Shown here piece by piece: positions 58,327-64,000 of a DNA stretch of 64,000 bases. Position 1 is the first letter of the stretch; each line of letters starts with the position of its first letter. Source of the DNA: Pseudanabaena sp. PCC 7367 (GTDB taxonomy: Bacteria; Cyanobacteriota; Cyanobacteriia; Pseudanabaenales; Pseudanabaenaceae); assembly GCF_000317065.1 (NCBI RefSeq), contig NC_019701.1, forward strand, positions 2,490,001 to 2,554,000, given 5' to 3'. The translations under genes and the position numbers were made by a program. The notes beneath the pieces are model-generated. The model had not been told where the DNA came from. It searched no databases and worked only from the letters and a program-made list of their open reading frames with translations.

Positions 58327-59586
58327 ATGGTACAAGATAATCCAAATCCTTCCCCTCAAGAGTCGGGTGCGACAAGTGATCAGCCAGATCAGGCTGTTGG
58401 ATCGGTTGTGCCGCCCAAAGCAAAATTACAAGCACTAAGCCTCAAGGCCGTGCAAGCCGTGATTCCACCATTGGCGAAGTTAACTCGGCAACTGGAGCAG
58501 GCAGCCTCCGCTGAATTAGAAAATAATGCGGAGCCATCTGAATCTTCTGAATCTCCTGAATCCTCTGAAGCTCAAAGTGATTCTGGTGCTGCGCCTGCGA
58601 AATACCTGGCCATGGCTCGATCGCAAGCGGCGAAATTATTACAACTGTTGCTCCAAGGTTTGCAAAATCTGCAACAAAAGCTAACCCAGAGTTTAGAAAA
58701 TCAGCCGATTGCAACACCAGCTACATCGACGACCACGGCAGATCCTACTGGCTCAGCGATCGCTGCTGAAGAACCCATTGCCCCACTCCCTGCGGCACAG
58801 GATGGCGATCCCTTTGCCCAAAATAATCCCAAGGGACAATTTAAAGAATTTGGTAAAGTGGTGGTGACCAATACGATCTTTGTGCTGGATTGGCTCGATC
58901 CCAGGGTGGCTAAATATTGGCAAAAATTCTCTAGCCTCCCCGTGGTGCAAACCAACTGGCAGAAAGTAGAATCCAGCGATTACTGGAAAAAGTTTGTGAC
59001 GGCGGCAGGATCGCTATTGCGTCCGCTGGGCGAAAAGGCTGCCAATGCGCCAGATGCAGTCAAAACCATCTTGAGCAAAAAGGCGGCATTGATTTTTATC
59101 CTGGTGGTGCTGGTATTTTTGAATATCACTAAACCGCTGGGCATCTTTCATCGCAATCCAGTAGCCAAAGCACCACAACCAGTTGCTGCCCCCAACCAGG
59201 TGATTTCTGAACCGATCGATCTAGAACTTGTGCCCCCCGAACGTGGTGATGCGCCAATCTCGCCTGAAAAAATCATGATCGCGGATATTCAAGATCAGGT
59301 GATCGAGGTGTCCAGTAAGTATGGCGAAGCCTTGATCAAATCAGTTAAAACCAACTTTCGGCTGGGGCGATTGGTGGTGCAGTTAAATGATTCCTGGTAT
59401 CAGCTTGATCCATTACAACAGGAACGACTGATGGCTGATTTGTTGGGTCGATCGCAATCGCTTAACTTTAAAAAGCTGTTGGTTTCTGATGCTGATTTGA
59501 ACCTGGTGGCGCGCAGCCCGGTGGTCGGCAATCAAATGGTGATTTTGCGCCAAGCGATCACAAGTAACGATCAAGCAATTAACTAA
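58327..59586 (+). CDS. Single-pass membrane protein (unknown)
   Basis: The 419-aa protein has an acidic, Ser/Pro/Glu-rich N-terminus (1-95), a helical region, one transmembrane helix (about 255-273, KKAALIFILVVLVFLNI) and a C-terminal globular domain (about 315-419) with VQLNDSWYQLDPLQQERL. The C-terminal domain resembles small cyanobacterial domains that I cannot name. It is followed after 23 bp by the DUF3288 gene. Confidence 0.7.
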   Translation: MVQDNPNPSPQESGATSDQPDQAVGSVVPPKAKLQALSLKAVQAVIPPLAKLTRQLEQAASAELENNAEPSESSESPESSEAQSDSGAAPAKYLAMARSQAAKLLQLLLQGLQNLQQKLTQSLENQPIATPATSTTTADPTGSAIAAEEPIAPLPAAQDGDPFAQNNPKGQFKEFGKVVVTNTIFVLDWLDPRVAKYWQKFSSLPVVQTNWQKVESSDYWKKFVTAAGSLLRPLGEKAANAPDAVKTILSKKAALIFILVVLVFLNITKPLGIFHRNPVAKAPQPVAAPNQVISEPIDLELVPPERGDAPISPEKIMIADIQDQVIEVSSKYGEALIKSVKTNFRLGRLVVQLNDSWYQLDPLQQERLMADLLGRSQSLNFKKLLVSDADLNLVARSPVVGNQMVILRQAITSNDQAIN

Positions 59587-59609
59587 AACTTTGACTGGGC
59601 TAAGTAACT

Positions 59610-59900
59610 ATGGCTAAACAGGAAGTCAAGGATCAAGAGCATCCCCAATATTACAACGATCGCCAACTGCTGAACGAGCTACTGGCAGGCGAACCAACCG
59701 ATCGCAATTTAGCTGATCTAGCTCGATTAAAAATTAGATATAACGGCTTTCCTGGTGCAAGGGATATTCAAACCGATCTCGATCGGGCACTCAGCAAATG
59801 GCAACTAGATCAAGCACAGTTGTTTGCCAAAACTCGCCAAATCCATGCCAATAAGCCCGTATATGCGAGCCAGAATACTGGTCGGGATGACTGGGCTTAA
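59610..59900 (+). CDS. DUF3288 protein
   Basis: The 96-aa protein contains DQEHPQYYNDRQLLNELLAG, a LADLARLKIRYNGFPGARDI segment and FAKTRQIHA, matching the cyanobacterial DUF3288 family. Function unknown. It is likely co-transcribed with the preceding membrane protein gene and ends at a terminator shared with serA. Confidence 0.85.
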   Translation: MAKQEVKDQEHPQYYNDRQLLNELLAGEPTDRNLADLARLKIRYNGFPGARDIQTDLDRALSKWQLDQAQLFAKTRQIHANKPVYASQNTGRDDWA

Positions 59901-59928
59901 TCATAGTTAAAAAGTTAAGCATAACCAT

Positions 59929-59979
59929 AAAAAACGATCGGTTGCCTGTTTAGAGCTAGGAGCCGATCGTGATGTTTTT
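59929..59979. terminator. Bidirectional terminator between DUF3288 gene and serA
   Basis: ACGATCGG (59934-59941) pairs perfectly with CCGATCGT (59963-59970). On the minus strand the stem is followed at once by a T6 tract, an excellent terminator for serA; on the plus strand it is followed by GATGTTTTT. Confidence 0.8.
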
Positions 59980-60043
59980 GCAAAATACTAACTAATTAAC
60001 TAATTAACTAATGAGACTAAAGCTAAATAGCCGCAATTAAGCG

Positions 60044-61627
60044 CTATAGCGTTACCGTAAACGCATCGGTCACGCCATTGATATCAATGATTTCATTCAG
60101 CATCGCCGCTGGCAAAGGATCATCGATGTTGAGTACCATCACCGCTTCACCACGTACCATCCGTCGCCCCACTTGCATACTAGCAATGTTGACATTGTAG
60201 CCACCCAGCAAAGTACCAATTCTGCCAATAATACCGGGCATATCCTGGTGCAGAGTTAGCAACATATGGTGGGTGGGTGCCACGTTAATCGGGAAACGAT
60301 TGATATTGGTAATCCGAATCTCGTTATTGCCCAGCAATGCCCCAGTCACCGATTGTTCACCTTCGGAACCTTTGGCAGTCAGGTGCAGTGAGCCAGTGTA
60401 ATCCTGGATCGAAGGATCGCGGGTTTCTACCACATGAATACCGCGCTCTTTGGCCTCGATCGAAGCGTTGACAAAATTCACCCGTTCGCGCAGGGCAGGC
60501 GAGAGCAGACCTTTCAACGATGCCACCACGATCGGCGTGGATTCACTGTTGGCGATCTCACCTTGCAAACGCACATCCAGGCTATCAACCCGACCGCCGG
60601 CCAATTGACCCACCAGATTACCCAGCATTTCCGCCAGTTGCAAATAGGGCTTGAGCTTCTGCCATACTTCCGGCCCCACACCAGGAATATTCACGGCGGT
60701 TTTGGCCGGCAAACCAAGTAACACATCGCGGATTTGCTCCGCCACATCGATCGCCACATTGGCCTGAGCTTCTTCAGTGGAAGCACCCAGATGAGGGGTC
60801 AGGATCAAATTTCTACCTACTGATCGCAACACCGAGCCATCTTCGAGTGGTTCATTTTCAAATACATCGATCGCCGCGCCGCCAATAACACCAGACTCGA
60901 TCGCATCAACTAAGGCCGCTTCATCAATAATGCCACCACGGGCACAATTGACAATCCGGGCATTGGGCTTCATTTTGGCCAGCGTTTCTGCATTGATTAA
61001 ATGGTAGGTTTCTGGCGTTTTGGGGATGTGCAAGGTGATATAGTCAGCTTCACGCAGCAAGATTTCCATCTCCACCAGCGACACACCCAGGGTCGCAGCT
61101 CGCTCGGCGGTGATATAGGGGTCAAAGGCGAGGATTTTCATCCCCATTGACTTGGCCACATTGGCCACATGGGAACCAATTTTACCCAGGCCAACTACGC
61201 CCAGCACTTTTTTGTAGACCTCAACGCCGGTGAATTTTTTGCGATCCCACTTGCCTTCTTTAAGCGAGGTATTAGCTTCAGGGATATGGCGTGATAGGGC
61301 TAGCATCATCGCCACGGCATGTTCAGCGGCAGCGATCGTGTTACCTTCTGGTGAATTGACCACCACGATCCCTTTGCGGGTAGCAGTGGGTACGTCCACA
61401 TTATCCACACCAACGCCAGCCCGACCGATGATTTTGAGGTTATTACCTGCTTCAACAATTTCTGCGGTTAGCTTGGTGCCAGAACGGATCATGATGGCAT
61501 CATAGTCACCAATCACATTAAGTAGCTCTTCGGGAGACAGCTTGGTACTAATGTCTACGGTGGCAACTTGGGAGAGGATATCGATCCCCTTTTGATCAAT
61601 CGGATCAGAGACTAAAACTTTCGGCAT
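60044..61627 (-). CDS. serA: D-3-phosphoglycerate dehydrogenase (three-domain type)
   Basis: The 527-aa enzyme has a nucleotide-binding VVGLGKIGSHVANVAKSMG, catalytic Arg (NCARGGIIDE), Glu and His (LTPHLGASTEEAQ), an intervening domain, and a C-terminal ACT domain (LTLHQDMPGIIGRIG) for serine binding. It oxidises 3-phosphoglycerate in serine synthesis. ATG 61627 (MPKVLVSDPID) matches family starts; the longer frame to 61690 is atypical. Confidence 0.97.
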   Translation of the reverse strand: MPKVLVSDPIDQKGIDILSQVATVDISTKLSPEELLNVIGDYDAIMIRSGTKLTAEIVEAGNNLKIIGRAGVGVDNVDVPTATRKGIVVVNSPEGNTIAAAEHAVAMMLALSRHIPEANTSLKEGKWDRKKFTGVEVYKKVLGVVGLGKIGSHVANVAKSMGMKILAFDPYITAERAATLGVSLVEMEILLREADYITLHIPKTPETYHLINAETLAKMKPNARIVNCARGGIIDEAALVDAIESGVIGGAAIDVFENEPLEDGSVLRSVGRNLILTPHLGASTEEAQANVAIDVAEQIRDVLLGLPAKTAVNIPGVGPEVWQKLKPYLQLAEMLGNLVGQLAGGRVDSLDVRLQGEIANSESTPIVVASLKGLLSPALRERVNFVNASIEAKERGIHVVETRDPSIQDYTGSLHLTAKGSEGEQSVTGALLGNNEIRITNINRFPINVAPTHHMLLTLHQDMPGIIGRIGTLLGGYNVNIASMQVGRRMVRGEAVMVLNIDDPLPAAMLNEIIDINGVTDAFTVTL

Positions 61628-61944
61628 AGCTATCGATGGTGGAATGATTATGCAATGTTGTTGATTGAGTGAATTTAGAGCATTTGCCAAGGATCAATAC
61701 CGCGCAGGGATCATGGTTGCGGCAGCAGTTTGAGCCTTTAGGCAAGGGATCTATTCAAAGTTGTGTTAATTGTGCTAGTGCGCAGGTAACTCAAGGCATA
61801 TTCTAATACCTAAGCGTACCTAAGCGGCAGATTGCTGATCTGTTTTACGGTGCTTTATGGTGCTTTTATGATTGGCGATCGCTTAAAGGATAGGGTTAAT
61901 ATTTAGTTAGTGGCTGTAGCTGGAGCAAAATACAAGATTTAAAC
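61628..61944. other. Divergent promoter region (serA / phoH)
   Basis: 317 bp without a gene; it contains a perfect tandem duplication of TACCTAAGCG (61807-61826). Confidence 0.5.
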
Positions 61945-62910
61945 ATGGTCGATCGCCAAATCATCAATTTACCTGACCCAAGCAGTGCTATATGTTTGGC
62001 GGGAGCCGACGGCCAAAACCTGAAGCTGATCAGCGAACATACTGGTGCCCAATTGGTGTTGCGCGGCCAGGAATTAATAATTAATGGCACCACGGTACAA
62101 ATTAACCTATGCAAAGAATTAGTCTTAGCCCTTGAGAAACTCTGGTCGCAGGATCTGGTGATCGCCCAGGCGGATATTCTGGCAGCCAAGCAAGCGATCG
62201 AAAATGATCAAGCCGATCAATGGCGACATCGAGAGGCGATCGCCAAAAGTCGTCGCGGTGAAATAATCCAACCACGCACGATCCGGCAACAGCAATATGT
62301 CAAGCAGATCGAAAAGCATGATTTAGTGTTTGGGATTGGCCCGGCTGGGACTGGTAAAACCTATTTGGCGGTGGTTTCAGCGGTTAAGGCGATGCAGGCC
62401 AGTGCTTTCGATCGTTTAATCCTGACTCGCCCCGCCGTGGAAGCAGGAGAACGACTGGGCTTTCTACCGGGCGATCTGCAACAAAAAATCAATCCCTATT
62501 TACGGCCGCTCTATGATGCTTTGTATGATTTGCTGGAGGCCGAAAAAATTCCGCAGATGATGGAGCGGGGTGTAATTGAAGTAGCGCCTTTGGCCTATAT
62601 GCGCGGGCGGACTTTGAACAATGCGTTTATTATTGTCGATGAAGCCCAGAATACTACCTCTGCCCAGATGAAAATGATCTTAACCAGGCTGGGGTTTAAA
62701 TCTCGCATGATAGTCACTGGCGATATCACGCAAATAGACTTACCTCACCACCAAAAGTCGGGGTTGGTGATGGCGCAAAAAATGCTCACAGGGATCGAAG
62801 GGATTGCCTTTACCCAGTTTGATAAGTCTGATGTGGTGCGTAACCCTCTGGTGCAGAAGATCGTGGCGGCCTATGAGCGGGCAGAGTCCAAACAAAAGCG
62901 TAACCGCTAA
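61945..62910 (+). CDS. phoH: PhoH-family ATPase
   Basis: The 321-aa protein has an N-terminal KH-like part (1-100) and a PhoH ATPase domain with Walker A GPAGTGKT (132-139), RPAVEAGERLGFLPGDL and Walker B FIIVDEAQNT followed by VTGDITQIDLP. PhoH proteins are phosphate-starvation-induced ATPases in E. coli and are implicated in RNA processing. No Pho box was identified in front of it. Confidence 0.93.
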   Translation: MVDRQIINLPDPSSAICLAGADGQNLKLISEHTGAQLVLRGQELIINGTTVQINLCKELVLALEKLWSQDLVIAQADILAAKQAIENDQADQWRHREAIAKSRRGEIIQPRTIRQQQYVKQIEKHDLVFGIGPAGTGKTYLAVVSAVKAMQASAFDRLILTRPAVEAGERLGFLPGDLQQKINPYLRPLYDALYDLLEAEKIPQMMERGVIEVAPLAYMRGRTLNNAFIIVDEAQNTTSAQMKMILTRLGFKSRMIVTGDITQIDLPHHQKSGLVMAQKMLTGIEGIAFTQFDKSDVVRNPLVQKIVAAYERAESKQKRNR

Positions 62911-63116
62911 TGCATCTATGCCTGACCAATTAAAATCACCTGCAAATAAAGCTTACTCTCGATCGCTATGCCCATCTCAGATAATCAGTGTTAATACTGT
63001 TAATCAGTAACCAGGCTTACCCAAGTAATTTATTAGTCCATCTCTGAATCCTCTGCTGAATCTTTTTTAATAAAATTAATCAAACCGCTTTAATCAAACC
63101 GCAAGCGGCAGTCGTT

Positions 63117-64000
63117 ATGCCAGATTCATTAAATAAAACTCCCCAGATTCGATCTAATCAACCTAGTCAATCGATTCAAGCCAATCAGCAACTCCAATCT
63201 TCATCAGCAATTTACCCCGACCAACCAGATCGATCGCCGCAAGGTACACCACAGTCAATCATTCACCCGATTACTGCCCAGAGCTTTGCAATCATCGATC
63301 AAGAAATTGGCGAGCATAGCTTTACGGCGGCAGAATATGCGATCGTGCGACGGGTAATTCATACCACCGCTGATTTTGAGTTTAAAAATTTGATCAAATT
63401 CACCCCCAATGCGATTGAAAACGGGATCAAGGCGCTCAAATCTGGTCAGCCGATCGTGGTGGATGTGGGCATGGTCAAGCAGGGAATTACTGGCCTGGTT
63501 AACAAAACTTTTGGTAATGAAGTTATTAATGCGCTCGATTATGCCGATTTGACCAATCCAAGTAGTGATGTTGATCTAGATTTAGATTTAGACCTGGATC
63601 GGGATAAATCATTACATGACCAGGGACAATATGGCGATCGTGTCGATGTTAGCCCTGAGGTAACCAGTACCAAAAATAAACTTATTGCTGAGGCTCCAAG
63701 CCTTGATCTAACTGGCGCTGAGCGGCTAAGCAAAAAAAATCACATAAAACCGCAAACCACCCGATCGGGTAGAGGAATGTATATCTGCGCCAAACAGCAT
63801 CCCGATGCGATTTTTGTGGTGGGTAATGCGCCGACTGCGTTACTAAGCCTGTGTAGACTGGCTCAGCGCGATCCTAGTTTCAAACCCAGCTTAGTGATTG
63901 GTGTGCCCGTTGGTTTTGTATCAGTGGTCGAATCAAAAATGCTCTTGACCACATCCCGCCTCAGCCATATTCGCAGCGATCAACGCAAGGGCGGATCACC
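63117..64000 (+). CDS. cobH: Precorrin-8X methylmutase (partial at window edge)
   Basis: The frame from ATG 63117 runs through the window end (294 codons seen). It has the CobH/CbiC core: RRVIHTTADFEF with catalytic His82, QPIVVDVGMVKQGITG, FVVGNAPTALLSL, VIGVPVGFVSVVESK and the final RKGGS. It moves a methyl group from C11 to C12 in corrin synthesis. A 50-residue Gln/Ser-rich N-terminal extension and an acidic insertion (about 148-212, with DVDLDLDLDLDRD) between GNEVINALDYAD and TRSGRGMYI are unusual for the family. Confidence 0.88.
   Translation, partial: MPDSLNKTPQIRSNQPSQSIQANQQLQSSSAIYPDQPDRSPQGTPQSIIHPITAQSFAIIDQEIGEHSFTAAEYAIVRRVIHTTADFEFKNLIKFTPNAIENGIKALKSGQPIVVDVGMVKQGITGLVNKTFGNEVINALDYADLTNPSSDVDLDLDLDLDRDKSLHDQGQYGDRVDVSPEVTSTKNKLIAEAPSLDLTGAERLSKKNHIKPQTTRSGRGMYICAKQHPDAIFVVGNAPTALLSLCRLAQRDPSFKPSLVIGVPVGFVSVVESKMLLTTSRLSHIRSDQRKGGS

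Overview
The window is chromosomal DNA from a cyanobacterium. The evidence is the very dense HIP1 palindrome GCGATCGC, a phycobilisome linker gene, the sulfolipid synthase gene sqdX, the cyanobacterial glucolipid synthase gene mgdA, an ndbB-type demethylphylloquinone reductase and several small families confined to cyanobacteria. dnaE is a single uninterrupted gene whose split-intein site is empty. Many cyanobacteria carry a split dnaE there, so this fits an early-branching or intein-free lineage (Pseudanabaena-like is only a guess).

Layout. 0.1-7.3 kb: small orphan genes, a CPXCG zinc-ribbon protein, a lone GvpL/F-type protein, a membrane GTPase with a 15-bp tandem repeat, and dnaE. 7.9-10.4 kb: three widely spaced minus-strand genes, a phycobilisome linker with a charged tail and two divergent phycobiliprotein-like paralogues that keep the bilin cysteine; this is the most interesting gene group. 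11.2-21.7 kb: an ABC ATPase without a permease, a DUF1643 remnant, a fatty acid hydroxylase-like protein, a PBP4-type carboxypeptidase, a STAS-receiver fusion, sqdX, an antiporter-Usp fusion and an FkbM methyltransferase. 21.7-31.4 kb: a SPOR protein translationally coupled to a sigma-like protein, a winged-helix protein, a YvcK-type protein, yjbQ and rsmE, tRNA-Ser(GCU), an SDR and a four-repeat secreted protein. 32.2-38.6 kb: lysA, the diadenylate cyclase cdaA and uppS, then ndbB and mgdA, linking wall, c-di-AMP, quinone and glycolipid metabolism.

40.5-47.5 kb is the accessory segment. A complete 2580-bp IS21-family element sits inside an IS630-family element with a perfect 6-bp target duplication, so the insertion history can be read base by base. 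A second IS630 element (1020 bp) lies 16 bp upstream of two AT-rich genes of unknown function that lack HIP1 sites. A Uma2-like fragment and 2-Cys peroxiredoxin lie between the elements.

47.7-64 kb returns to housekeeping: a mannose-6-phosphate isomerase-type cupin, a DegT aminotransferase and purU; a MetF-type reductase overlapping a DUF1460 protein tail to tail; ispF with a pentapeptide-repeat gene; groES-groEL with a perfect CIRCE operator unusually far upstream and a strong terminator; a second pentapeptide protein; serA, phoH, and a cobH/cbiC gene with an acidic insertion that runs off the window edge. No rRNA, CRISPR array or prophage was seen.
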